Assembly (NCBI RefSeq): GCF_026212465.1
Contig: NC_080055.1
Coordinates: 15,002,858 to 15,066,857, forward strand
Source of the DNA: Amaranthus tricolor
Lineage: Eukaryota; Streptophyta; Magnoliopsida; Caryophyllales; Amaranthaceae
Direction of reading: 5' to 3'
DNA length: 64,000 nucleotides
Shown here: positions 14,821-25,792 of the stretch, piece by piece
How the letters are laid out: each line of letters starts with the position of its first letter
Position numbering within the stretch: position 1 is the first letter of the stretch
Notes under the pieces: generated by a model
The model's database searches: none
What the model saw: only the letters and a program-made list of their open reading frames with translations
Told to the model about the DNA's origin: nothing
Made by a program: the position numbers and the translations under genes

Positions 14821-14930
14821 AAATTATAAAAATTGATATTAATTTATATTGGTATAAAATACAAACTAAGATTGATCAACTTTTAGTGTCAAAATTTCAA
14901 ATGAAACAATTGCTTTGATTAGAGGGAGTA

Positions 14931-15397
14931 TGATGTAGTTGCTTTTCATTTGACGGTGCTTAGAGATGTTCAATTGGGTCATCGAGTTGGTTTTCGACGG
15001 GTGTCATTTGGTTCAGGTAGATTCGGTTAATTTCCGGTTGCATGTCGTGACGGGTCATACTCAAGTCTGATCGATTAGTTATGGGTCGATTTAATAACGC
15101 TTAGTTGTGTTATCGAGTTAGCATTGATTTGTTACCAGTTTAAGTTCGAGCCGAGTGTCAATTGGGATCGGATTGTCGTCTTTTCAATTTGCAAGAACTA
15201 CTTGTCTACTTTAATGCAAGCAACACAAGTTGAATTATGAACTGCTTGTGTATTGTATGCATGTTGATGTGACCAAGTTTTTTGTGCCAAAGCTTTGGAT
15301 CATTTGTCAAAGCTTTGAGACACTTGACATTTTCTACAACAACATCGTTAGTTCATAAAGCATATGTATTATCATATCTCTTAATGTAGTGAGACAT
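14931..15397. other. Noncoding, repetitive-looking GT-rich stretch
   Basis: No gene is seen. The stretch 14955-15180 has recurring GGGTCAT / GGTTTTCG / GGGTCGAT words typical of hAT-like MITE interiors, but I could not find termini. Confidence 0.4.
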
Positions 15398-15770
15398 ATA
15401 TTCATATATTAGTATCTTTAACAATACATTTTTCATGATAGAAAATACATTGATTTCTTTATTCACATAATTGAGAAATACTCAATAAATCAAACTTCAA
15501 ACCATCGACCAAACACACATTTTTAATAGATTTAAATAGATATTTACCTACCTTTTCAATACCAAAAATTTTGCATTTACCTTTATCACCAAGGATTATT
15601 GCATTATTATATTTTTCTTTAATTTCAGAAAAGAGAGATGTTTTTTCACTCATGTGTCTTGAACATCCAAAAACATCTACTTTTGATTTTCCTAAAAAAA
15701 CTAACCTTTTCTCAATGACCTAGTGGCAAATTTTGGTGCATATTCAAGATGGACCCTTTGGTGGTCTTGT
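15398..15770 (-). pseudogene. Ty1/copia gag-protease fragment
   Basis: Minus-strand reading gives GCSRHMSEKTSLFSEIK, then GKCKIFGIEKVGK and VCLVDGLKFDLLSISQL, then after a stop IFYHEKCIVKDTNI. This is the protease region of a plant Ty1/copia polyprotein. The catalytic Asp-Ser/Thr-Gly normally just before CSRHM is degraded (VFGCSRHM), and stops occur upstream. Only this piece survives; reverse transcriptase and integrase are not seen nearby. Confidence 0.8.
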
Positions 15771-16080
15771 TCCGTTAATTTTCCAAATTTTCTAAACTTG
15801 TTCTCTCAATAGAATAGGAAAAGTATTTATAAGAGTAATTTGTTAATTACAGCCTTTAAGTTTAGGTTTTTGCTAATTACAACCTCAAAGTTTTTTTCTG
15901 CAAATTACTGCCACCAAAGTATCAAAGTCTACCCCATTTAGGCCAAATGACTATTGACCCAAATGACCTTTGACCAAACAAAATAACTATTGACCATTAT
16001 TAATCACCTTTGACTTTCGTTGACCATCCCTAAGCACTTTTCACTTTCCTAATTACCAATAGTACCCTTGTGTTTTACAA
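15771..16080. other. Noncoding segment with possible MULE-end-like sequence
   Basis: No gene. The run TAATTACAGCCTTTAAG / TAATTACAACCTCAAAG / AAATTACTGCCACCAAAG at 15845-15920 is a threefold imperfect repeat of the sort found at MULE termini. No partner end was recognised. Confidence 0.35.
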
Positions 16081-16084
16081 CTTT

Positions 16085-16375
16085 AACGTTGTTTTACCCA
16101 TCATAAAGATATTTTTTCAAAACATTATCTTTATGGGGTAACTCTTTCGGCAATCCGGTCGAAATAAGTACTTATTCATCTATTTTCTGACGCATAGATC
16201 GAAAAAGATATTAAACGTTGTATTTACCCATTATAACGATATTTTTGCAAAAAACGGATGTTGCGATTATCTTTATGGGGTAATACTTAAATATGGTCGA
16301 AACAAATACTTACTTGCCTATTTTTCGGCACGTAGACCAAAAAAATTATTTAACGTCGTTTTTGATCCCATGATT
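16085..16375 (+). repeat. ~130-bp tandem repeat, two and a bit copies
   Basis: Units start at about 16085 (AACGTTGTTTTACCCATCAT), 16213 (AACGTTGTATTTACCCATTA) and 16351 (AACGTCGTTTTTGAT). Each full unit contains ATTATCTTTATGGGGTAA and a GGTCGAAA(T/C)AA motif. No coding. Confidence 0.75.
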
Positions 16376-16757
16376 AGTTCGAGCTTCCACATAGACAAAG
16401 ACGATTTTTGATATCAATCGGATTTTATCTTTAGTTTTAATCAAGGAGTGTTGAGCTGGAAGAGTTTGAAATCCAATAAGATTAGTTCGAACTCAAAGAT
16501 CAAGAAAGGATTTTGTAATAACATTTTAGGATCACAGGGAATTGTGTACTATAATGATAAAATCTGATATCATATGCCTTCGGAAATTCTAGTATTGTCA
16601 TCTTTTCTGCAAACAAGTGGGAGATCAAAGGATTATGTTCGAAAACAATCTAACAAATACGTATTAAAAATGTATAGGATTAATATAGAGATATAAATTA
16701 TACAATTACTTTGCGTATGTTGTTTGCTAGACAATAACATACGTTTTTAGAATAATA

Positions 16758-17067
16758 CTCCCTCTTATTCACTATTATTGTCCCATTTGATTTTCTGATA
16801 CTATTCATCGATCACTATTAATTTATATTTTATTCTTAATCAATAAATTAAAACATAGTCAAGTGAGATTTTGTTTGATTTGTTTTGATGTAAATTTTAT
16901 TTAAATAAATAGTTTATAACATTTAATTATTTGTTTTGATGTAAATTTTATTTAAATAAATAGGTTATAACTTCTAATTAAGCACAATTAGAGATATTTA
17001 CGATTGAATATGTGCATTGAAAAACGTGCAAAAACCAAATGGGTCAATTATAGTGAATAGAAGAGAG
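16758..17067. mobile_element. Stowaway-type MITE
   Basis: Left end CTCCCTCTTATTCACTATTA pairs with the complement of the right end TAGTGAATAGAAGAGAG. TA lies on the left and TT (probably mutated TA) on the right. The interior AAAACATAGTCAAGTGAGAT is shared with the ATG8-intron MITE. An internal 51-bp direct duplication (TGTTTTGATGTAAATTTTAT at 16881 and 16932) distinguishes this copy. Confidence 0.8.
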
Positions 17068-17069
17068 TT

Positions 17070-17585
17070 GATTAAACCAAATAGACTTAGATGTATAATC
17101 GTAAAAGATCACACAAAATAGATAAAAGGTCAATTCTGACTAGTTAATAATATTAATTTTAAAATACTCAATTACCTCAATAGTTAAATAATAGGATTTA
17201 TTTGAAAAAAAATTTTCAAATAGGGTATTGACCTTTTTGTTATATAGAGGCATAGTTGTCATTGAAAAAACTGATTGGAAGAAAAAAAACCAAAAAAGAA
17301 AAGTTGTGTCCTCTTTCAGTGTTTTTCTTGATGCTATCACACTATTAATATAGATCCAAGTGGACTAATTAAAGATATCTAATTCGATATTAATCTCTGA
17401 GTCATTACAATATCAATCCCTAAATTATTGTACAAGTCACGCTTCAAAAGTTGTTAAATTTTAACTCATTTTGTATTCATATATTTGATATACATGTTTT
17501 TCTGAGGTTATAAATTTTTAACAATTGTTCTAATCTATGAGTTCCTACACTCAAGTCTCTAATTTGGGAAGACCCTATAGAGGTT
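17070..17585. other. AT-rich spacer
   Basis: I see no gene, repeat boundary or element terminus in this AT-rich stretch. Confidence 0.4.
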
Positions 17586-18277
17586 GCTCGGAATAAAGTT
17601 GCTATTTAGTAATACTGCGCATTTGCAAGCTGATGGCCAAACGGAGGTAACCAATTGAACACTTACCACCATTTTCAGAACTCTAGTTAGTATGTCACTG
17701 AAAGATTGGGATTTGAAGCTAGCACATGTTGCGTTTGCCTATATTGTTCGCCGACATATGCTACAAGCGTTTTACCATTTAAGGTTAATTACGAGGTAAA
17801 TCCTTTAACTCCAATTGATTTATTAAGCTTACTAGTAGATGTGTAAGAGAGTAAAGATGTAATAGAAAAGGATAGCGAAATCAAATGCTTCATGAAACAA
17901 ATAAAAACTCACATTGAAAAGGTTGACGAGTTGTACCAAAGGCAAGCCAACAAGTATTGAAGATAAACGATTTTTAAGCGGGGAGATTTAATTCGGCTCC
18001 ATCTTCGCAAACTCATGCCTAAGATTGATGGTATATTCAAGTAATCGAAAAAGAGGGGAATGGTATTAATTATGCCTACATGATTGAGTTACCAGTCAAA
18101 ACGGATAATGCCTCGACTACTTTTAATGTTGGTGATCTCGCTCCTTATATAAATGACGAAGATCTTAATACTAAAGTCACTCCTCAAGTGGATGAGAATT
18201 ATGCGGGTGCAACTAATGCAATATGTCTTTCTAGTGATGCCCATTTTAGTAGATCGCTAGCAATAAATAGAGTATAA
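17586..18277 (+). pseudogene. Ty3/gypsy chromovirus-type integrase remnant
   Basis: The + strand reads HLQADGQTEVTN, then (after a stop) TLTTIFRTLVSMSLKDWDLK and LAHVAFAY. This is the distal catalytic part of a gypsy integrase, with the E of GQTE present. After frameshifts, 18080-18277 reads MIELPVKTDNASTTFNVGDL followed by APYINDE, the C-terminal segment typical of these integrases. RT, RNase H and LTRs are absent; the piece ends shortly before the solo LTR at 18508. Confidence 0.8.
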
Positions 18278-18507
18278 ATATTTGTCAAACAAAACACCTA
18301 AAGAGTTTAGCATGTACATTCACTTAAGGAGGTTTTAAGCTCCCCTACTGCTTAAGCTAGTAGTTCACTAACCTAGTGACCTGCTAAATACCTATATGAC
18401 TCATCTACATATGGACATCATGTTTTTGGTGTTATCAAATTCCTTTTTGAAGAGTTATGTGCTATACTTATTTGCTCATCATAGATACCTTATAGGAACA
18501 AATTAAG

Positions 18508-18596
18508 TGTGATATTCGGGAATTTAAAATAAATAAAATCATTTTGGGCTTTAAACTAATTAGAAATTTATCATGAATCAAGTGAGTTAAGTAGGT

Positions 18597-18636
<40 letters not shown>

Positions 18637-21044
18637 GGTAAAAATCTTGGAAGTGGGCCGCAAGGAAGGCTAAGTGCCAAAATATTAACTTAGTCTTATC
18701 CTAATTTTCTTACAGATGAAGGAAAAGAATAAAATAAAATAAAATAAAAAAAAATTATATACCCAAACCCCCAAATCAGAAACCCATTTCCCTTTCTCTT
18801 CCTTCTTCTTCGAGCAACTAGCAACACCATCAACACCTTCACCGCCTTCCACCTTCTTCTGAAATTTCGAGTGCCTTCAAGCAAGATTCATAATCTTCTC
18901 GTTGATTCAACCGGTCCTTCTCGTTTTCCCTTTTCTCTGTGCAGCAAAATCAGGCGGCGGCTTTCACCGAACACGAACACCACTTCTCACGGTGGTTCTA
19001 CAACCATTACCGGTGTTCCTCTTCTTGTATTTGTTGGTGTAAACAAAATAAGGTATTAAATCTCTTAATTTCTATGTGTAATTTCATTTTACTCATCTTT
19101 AATAACCGATTTTCTTCTCAAATTTTCGAACCCTAGCTATCTCTAATCGGAAATTACATGTAAAATCAATATATATTTGTAGAATTTATTCCATTAAAGT
19201 AAAAATTAGCAATATAGCAATCGAACCTTTTCTAGTCTAATACCTGGTTCTTTGAATCGGGGAAAATAAGTAGAATTTGGTCTTGTTGTTTAAGCATCGG
19301 AAATTCAAGAAACTGATATCAATTTTGTAGCTGGTGTTGGTGGTGTTCTTTGCTGATTAGTAAACAAAAGGCAAACCCTTCTTGATTTCTTTTCTCTGTT
19401 TTCTCAGTGTTGATGTTTAATTCATATGAGATTGATTTTATTGGCATACTTTCATTAGCGTGCTCCTTTACCATGTATTAAGCTCTAATTTTGATGAATC
19501 TTGAGTTTATACAAACTAATTGGATGAGTTATGTTGATTGGGAGTATTAGCTGGATATGAGATATTGGATAATTATTGTTAGGAATTAGAAACTTATGGC
19601 AAATAATGATGATGATAATGATGTCCTGATTTTGGTTGGGTTAATGAACTTCTCACGTAAATATTAGCTGTTCATGGAGGTTTTGACAATGATGATGACA
19701 AGTAATTGAGTAAAGTGATGCTCTTAGATGATATATTAGATGTTTGTTGATTTGAGAACTTGTTATGGGTATTATGTTGATTGATAGATTTGGGTGAAGT
19801 TGAGATTAATCATTTTGGGTTGTGGATACTCGTCAAGAGCTAATTGTTAGATGATTTAATATTTTAGATGGATTATTAAATTCTTTATGAGCAATAGCGA
19901 TTGTGGGCTAGAATGGTTACTTCCAGTTTAATAAGATGTAAATGGTGAATTAAAGATCAAGTTTTACTATTATATGATGCTTAGAAATGCTAAAACCAAG
20001 AGTTATGGGTAAGTATCGAATAATTTGATATTCTTGAAAGTATTATGTGATTCTTTGAGGATTTCTAACATTGAGTTTGAATGTATATATTGGTGTTTAA
20101 TTGGAAATATTAGAATAGCTGGTGGAACTATGCGTTCTTAGGATGAGTAGTAATGAACTATAAGAACCTAGCTGTAGTATCGTATGCGTTGTTGTGATGC
20201 TATGTTGTTATGCTTCAGGAGGCGACATTATCGAAGAGCCCTTCTAATAATCGCGGGGTAGCAGACTTAGCCTCTTGAAGCGTTCTTTTTGGTGAGTAGT
20301 AACACTCCCTTAAAAAGGGGTCTGGCCAGGCTACTCTTTGTAAAATGTTTATTTAAAGTTTGTGAAATTTATATGAATGTGATAAATTTTTATAAATGAT
20401 TATGCTGATATTGATATGGTCAATGGATCGGGCTTGCGAGCTGGTCATTGACGGAGTTGAGGAACATGGTTCCCTACTCCCTGTTTTGAAGCGAATTGTC
20501 ATTGAGATATTGACTAGCTTCACCCGAGAGTGACATAGCCTTAGAGCTATGGATGTTCCTCTCAACTAGACTCCCTGTGCGCACATAGATCTAGGAAACT
20601 GATGTTGCTTTTAAACCATTGTTTTGAATTGCTGTGTTTAATTGTTTTGGATTGCTGGTTCTCACTCAGTTTAATCTGATTCCTTATTGTTTCCATCTTT
20701 TAGCTGATTATAGATCAGATCCGGTCGGGAATAATCGGGTTAGCAATGTTGATGAGAGTGTTAAAAATGTCCTTTTGAGCTGAGGCTGTGGAAGCTTATA
20801 GTTTGTATTAGGAATTTGTTTAATGTATATTAGTTCTGATTATGTTGATTATAATGGACTCGTAGTGGGTTGTATGGTTACTTTATGTTTAGATTAGATA
20901 TTTGGTTTGAGATTTAGCTGTGTTGGTTTCGTTATAGAGCTAGTGATTCCTTTGCCCAGGTTTTGGGATATGATTTAAGTTTCTTGGGAAATAATCCCCG
21001 TGACGACCCTGTTTACCCAGTCAACGCTAAGTCGGGTTGTTACA
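18508..21044 (-). mobile_element. Solo LTR (2.54 kb) with 5-bp TSD TTAAG
   Basis: The segment starts TGTGATATTCGGG and ends CGGGTTGTTACA (TG...CA) and is bounded by TTAAG at 18503-18507 and 21045-21049. Read on the minus strand it begins TGTAACAACCCGACTTAGCG, the same start as the sequence at 61291, so they are one family. No internal coding domain, PBS or PPT is present. It therefore looks like a solo LTR left by recombination between two LTRs of a Ty3/gypsy-like element (long LTRs of this kind occur in the Tekay/Del group; that assignment is inference). Confidence 0.85.
18599..18634 (+). repeat. (ATA)n microsatellite inside the solo LTR
   Basis: About 12 uninterrupted ATA triplets. Confidence 0.95.
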
Positions 21045-21362
21045 TTAAGAAGGTTAAAAACAAGAGAAAATTACTAAAAACTACCTATCCTATAGCACCC
21101 TCTGCAAAAAACTACTTATTCTAATTTTTTTTGCAAAACACTACCTTAAATGACATAAACGTTTGCAAAAGACTACTTGATGACAGAATCAGTTAGTTGA
21201 CCAACACGTGTCTCACGTGATTTACTTAAGGCATTGATTTTTCTGTTTGAAAACACGATTTTCCTTAATTATTTCCTCTTTTCCCTTGAAATCATAAGAA
21301 CCCTAATTCTTCTCCTTTCCCTTTCAATCTTTAAGAACCCTAATTATTCCCCAAATTAAATT

Positions 21363-21790
21363 ATGGCTTTTCACACCAAAAAATCGAAGTTCGACAGATG
21401 TGCTTGCAGATTTCCTTTTGCACAGAGAATTTCGTGGACTAAGGAAAATCCAGAAGACGGTTTAACACTTACAAATTTTTCGATCCTGATATGAATCGGA
21501 GGGGATGCAACAAGTTCAAATGGATTGATGAACATGAAATGGTTGATTGGCAAAGGCAAGTGACGAACACACTTATTGAGGAGAAGCGACATTTATCAAC
21601 AGAAATCAAGATATTGACTTCAAGGGTTTGTTGCCTGGAACATGAGAAGGAACAAGCAATTTCAAAACTTAAAAGGATAAAGAAGAAATTGATGAACGAG
21701 AGAAAGCATGGAAAAGAGATATCAAGCTTTGTATTAGGTTTTTTATTTGGGTTTTTCTTGGTGTTGATTGTACTAATGAAGGTTATGTAA
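21363..21790 (+). pseudogene. zf-GRF / coiled-coil / transmembrane protein carried by the MULE, one frameshift
   Basis: This is a small plant GRF-zinc-finger protein. The N-terminus from 21363 reads MAFHTKKSKFDRCACRFP and RISWTKENP, the CxC half of a GRF finger. At about 21453 the frame shifts by one base. The new frame gives a Phe-rich segment and then MNRRGCNKFKWIDEHEM, the second half with its Cys and the FKWID signature. A charged heptad region follows (about residues 45-105 of the combined protein), then a C-terminal hydrophobic segment FVLGFLFGFFLVLIVLM that looks like a tail anchor. GRF fingers bind nucleic acid in some proteins, but the role of this architecture is unknown to me. It lies opposite to and downstream of the transposase, inside the TIRs. 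Confidence 0.7.
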
Positions 21791-22149
21791 CCTTCAAACA
21801 ATATACCGACATCAGTGTTATGTAATAGTGAGCAGGGATTGTAATTGTTGTTTGAAAGCTTTTATAAACATGTTTATGATGAATGAAGAGGCTGATTTTC
21901 GTCATTACTTTGTTGCTAATTATCTAATATCCATAGATGTTCATTACATACATTGCATAAACTAACCATAGTACTTCCATAACCTAACATAAACAAACTA
22001 ACGTAGTCAAAAAAAGCTGTTGGCACCATTGGTGTGGTTAATGATGAGGACATTGAAACGTTTGTAGGCCTTCCACCCTTCGATTTATCCATGGTGGAAG
22101 GGGGTTTGGGAGGGTTTTTGCACATCGTTTTGTTATGTCCTAGTGTGCC

Positions 22150-24289
22150 TTAATTGCCACACCTCCTTTGCTTATATTCCCTCACCACAAAGCCTTGTTT
22201 TTCCCCACCCTTAGCTTCATCAACCTCCAACCTCCTCTTCCTCTTATTTCGCCTACTAGGCATTTTTCTAAAGGGAGGTGGTAATGTCTTAGGGTTTGTG
22301 GAGGTAGGCCACATTTTATGCCCTGGCATTCCATGGAACCTAGGTTCGTATGTCTTGGCATATGTCTTGACATGGTAAGCCTCATAGACAAACTCTGTAT
22401 AGTCTAATTTTCTATGCACAATGCAAGCAATGGCATGCTTGCAAGGGATTCCAATTAGGGTCCACCTACCACAATGAAAAGTCTTATTTGTCAAGTTCAC
22501 AACATAAGACTCTTCTCTATCATCAACCTCAAACTCAAAAACATCAACAGGGATAACCCTAACACCATGACATGACTTCTCGTTGTTTTCTATTATTTTC
22601 ACCACAGATGGCATAACAACCCCCTGAAACTTACTCAGCCCCTCCCTCTTAACTGCACTCCTCTGCATTACATACCTCCTAATCCATTCCATCAATGAAA
22701 TTATTGGTTTTCCCCCTTACCTCTCTAAGCACATTGTTGAATGACTCACAACAATTATTCAATAGCATACCAAATTTGCTCCTATTTGGGAAGGCATGTC
22801 TAGACCAATGCTTTGGTTGGAATTGCATTTAGGTATTCTTGTAGACACACATACATTCTTGGGAAGAGTGAAGGTGGGTTCTCAATACCTATACACTTGA
22901 CTATGTCTGTACTACCTGGGCTGTAGTTCCTAATAGCCTCTGCACAATCCCACACCCTACCATACTCCTCATTTGCATCTCCAAATATTAACTTCTTTGC
23001 AATCCTCTTTGCCATATAACACTTAGAATATTTAACCTCACAACCTAATTCCTTATTCACCCTTTTTTGAAAGGCCCTCACATCCCAATAAGAATTCTCC
23101 CTTCAATCCTCTAAGTACTTCTCAGCTAAGTACAATGCAGTAACCTTATTATTATGATGTTGGTGACCACAATTGTGATCAGGAATATATGTTCTAATCT
23201 GAAAAGTCTCTTCTTCCTTTAACTTAATTGCATGAACCTTAAAGCTGCACTTCTTCTCTTTCCCACAAACACAGTTAACTATCTTAGCTCTTTCTTTCTT
23301 GCAATCATATCTACACAGTCACCCTAGTACTACCATTGTGCAAGTAATAATGGTTATATCCACTTTCAATGGCATGATACCTCAAAGCATTTCTAAAAAC
23401 AGAATCGGAATGGAATTTCAAGCCAAGGGACAGATTAATTTTACCTTTGAAGTCAACCTCAGCGTTGAAGGTTGGATATGATGTTTTCCCCTCCTCACAG
23501 TCCTTCAAAGTCTCATCATCATCACTGCATACTTCATCATCACCTTCATTGTAGTAGAAATTCCTATTAGTTTCCTCATTTTCCTACTTATCCACAGTCC
23601 GCCTAACTTCTTCATCACCTAACCTTACATCATCCAAACCAAACTTTACATTCTCTGCAAACAAATCAACATCATCATCATCCTTTGACTCACTCTTAGA
23701 ACCAGCTCTGTAGTCACTGTTGTGTGAAGTCTGTGCACTTGTTGTTTGGGTATTTGGTGTTTGAGTACTTGTTGTTTGTGGAAGGTGTTCAGAGCATTGA
23801 AGTAGGGTTTGGATAGTAGTCTACGTTTTAGATCTAGGATTTGAGTGTAATGACACATTTGCAACCTTGTCCTTTAGTGGTGGTCCCCTTTTCAAATGAC
23901 CACTTGGACTCTCCACATCACCACTAACCTTGTCTCCCACTTCACCCTTATCTATGTCCAAGTCATCATTCGATATACACACATCATCATCAATGTCCAT
24001 GTCATCTGCCACATCTTCTTTAGGCATTTTCTTTTTTGATTTTTTTCTTACTGATTTCTTCACCTCTGTCATCACCCCCATGAACAACATAAAGATGGTC
24101 CCAACCATCAAGTTCAGGGCTTTGAAGGAAATCTGGGATGCTCTTGTTATCCTTGATTTCTGCCCTACCTGCAAACATAGTGTACCCATACCTCTTGTAC
24201 CAAATTCTACCAACATCAACATAGGCTAGCTCATTGCTAATCCAATAAGCCATTTCAAAATAACAAACCTCTTCTACATTTGGATGCAA
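22150..24289 (-). pseudogene. MuDR-type transposase lacking its DDE catalytic domain
   Basis: From the N-terminus on the minus strand: 24289-24020 starts MHPNVEEVCYFEMAYW; a frameshifted acidic/basic linker follows at 24170-23821 (KKSKKKMPKEDVADDMDIDD). The MuDR domain with LKFHSDSVFRNALRYHAIES is at 23508-23311. A Cys/His DNA-binding part (CKKERAKIVNCVCG, DHNCGHQHHNNK) is at 23310-23150, with a stop in KYLED*RENSYWD near 23098. Then 23081-22800 has ELGCEVKYSKCYMAKRIAKK. There MYVCLQ joins directly to EYLNAIPTK, and after a frame change reading resumes at HAFPNRSKF. The intervening ~200-residue DDE catalytic domain is absent. The C-terminal part, 22760-22150, has the SWIM finger CGRWTLIGIPCKHAIACI and a basic tail. 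It cannot be an active transposase. Confidence 0.85.
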
Positions 24290-25181
24290 GCTGAGTCCTA
24301 AATGTCTCTATTCAGTTTTGCAGTTTTTGGTAACAAAAAACCCACCAAAATATAAACGAATGTTCACTAGATTCATCATCTCGTATGTAGAATAATAATG
24401 TGCTACATTTCTACAGTTATGAAATTGCAGCACAACATAAAGATATTAGATCACAACACATATACAACAATCAACAAGCATCATTAAATTCAAGCAAATA
24501 AAATGCAATCAGAAACCCTAGAAAATGAATTCAATTTTAAAAGGTTTTGGAAAAGAGGAATTTACCCTTGCTTAGTTACCCACTTGAAATTAACCTTTTT
24601 TTCCTTTGATAATCTCCTTTTTTTTTTCCTATTAACAACAAATGATTCAACAGAACATGAAGGAATGCTTCAAAATCTCAAACGAAAAAAAAAGGAAGAA
24701 CAAGTAAAGAGAACAGAGGATCGAGATTGGGGAGTAGATTAATGAAATAAACCCACGCATTCAAGTACTGATTCAGAGCATATATGAGAGAAATTCGAAT
24801 TTGGAGGTAAATTAATGGAATAAATAACAATTACAGAACTTAGCAGTTGATTGGGTGGGATGATTAATGTTGCATTCAAGTTTTAATTGAGTGTTGATGG
24901 ATGCCTTTCATGATCTATGAGAGCAATCATCAACTGAGAGTGGAGGGAAAGGAAAAGATGACGCCAATTGAACATTTTATAGCTTTAAATGAAATCACGT
25001 GCAATTCATATGTAAAGTCAAACATAGAACTAAAGGTCAACTAACTGACACCGTCATCAGATAGTCTATTGCAAACATTTATGTCATTTAAAGTAGTTTT
25101 TTGCAAAAAAAATTAGAATCGGTAATTTTTGCGGAGGGTGCTATAGAATAGATAGTTTTGAGTAATTTTCTCTAAAAACAA

Positions 25182-25792
25182 TAGTTAAAAAAGAAAGTTA
25201 ACACTTGATATTTGTAATCTAGTGTACTTCTAGAAAGCAACGAGGGGAAATGCAATATCATCGCTGCCCGGTGGTAAGTTGAAATCACTAAGATGAAATA
25301 TTAAAGAATGTTAAAGAGCATTATCCTCCATTATTCGCAAAGTTAACAACTTTATTGAAAAAGAAAGACAAAGAAGAGTCATAATGTCTTCATCTGATAC
25401 TAATGATGAAAGATAAGCAAGAAATTACATCTTTTAAAGGATATGATAACACTATTACTTATTGTTTTTATTGTTAACATCATCAACATTATTCAAAGAA
25501 TATTGGGGCTTGCAAGATGCAACCCTTTTTGCTTCTTTTTTGTGCTCATCCAAAACAATTCTCTTTCTGCTTCTCTCCTACTCTAAAATGGAGAGCAGAA
25601 CAGAATCCTACACTATTTATATGATTTCCCTCTCTCTCTCTCTCTCTCTCTCTATCCCTCTCTGAGATTTCTCACTCAATTTTACACATCCAAAATTACA
25701 TACAGTGGTATTAGCTACATTGATCAAACTACTAAAAATACTTGATCAAATCCTCCTGATATGGAGGAAATTTGTTGTTTTATGTCTTATGA
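25182..25792. other. 3' flank of the galactosyltransferase gene, with a (TC)n run
   Basis: No gene. A TC microsatellite of 13 repeats lies at 25628-25653. The segment nearest 25793 is presumably 3' UTR of the minus-strand gene. Confidence 0.5.

Larger units (their letters stand above)
13278..14928. mobile_element. Stowaway-like element, host of nested insertions
   Basis: Ends CTCCCTTCAATTCATACCAA and (reverse) CTCCCTCTAATCAAAGCAAT, both followed by TTGT(C/T)TCATTTG, are flanked by TA (13276-13277, 14929-14930). Removing the hAT (13310-13899) and the Helitron-like segment leaves a short MITE-sized core. It lies just downstream of the ATG8 stop codon. Confidence 0.75.
21064..25172 (-). mobile_element. 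MULE with ~150-bp TIRs and 9-bp TSD TAAAAACAA
   Basis: Left end GAGAAAATTACTAAAAACTA and the complemented right end GAGAAAATTACTCAAAACTA continue as matching inverted repeats for about 150 bp, to GTCAGTTAGTTGACC-like sequence. Exact 9-bp duplications TAAAAACAA sit at 21055-21063 and 25173-25181. Inside are a minus-strand MuDR-type transposase pseudogene and a plus-strand zf-GRF gene. Ends and duplication are intact although the transposase lost its catalytic core, so the copy could only have moved with help in trans. It inserted just 10 bp beyond the TTAAG copy of the solo LTR. Confidence 0.93.

Noticed and set aside
18696..19136. Short frames on both strands at 18.7-19.1 kb that look like a gene start with pyrimidine-rich leader
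   Set aside because: They lie inside the solo LTR and are probably its transcribed region; no conserved protein.
21469..21801. 110-residue minus-strand frame opposite the zf-GRF gene
   Set aside because: It is the reverse shadow of the GRF/coiled-coil frame.
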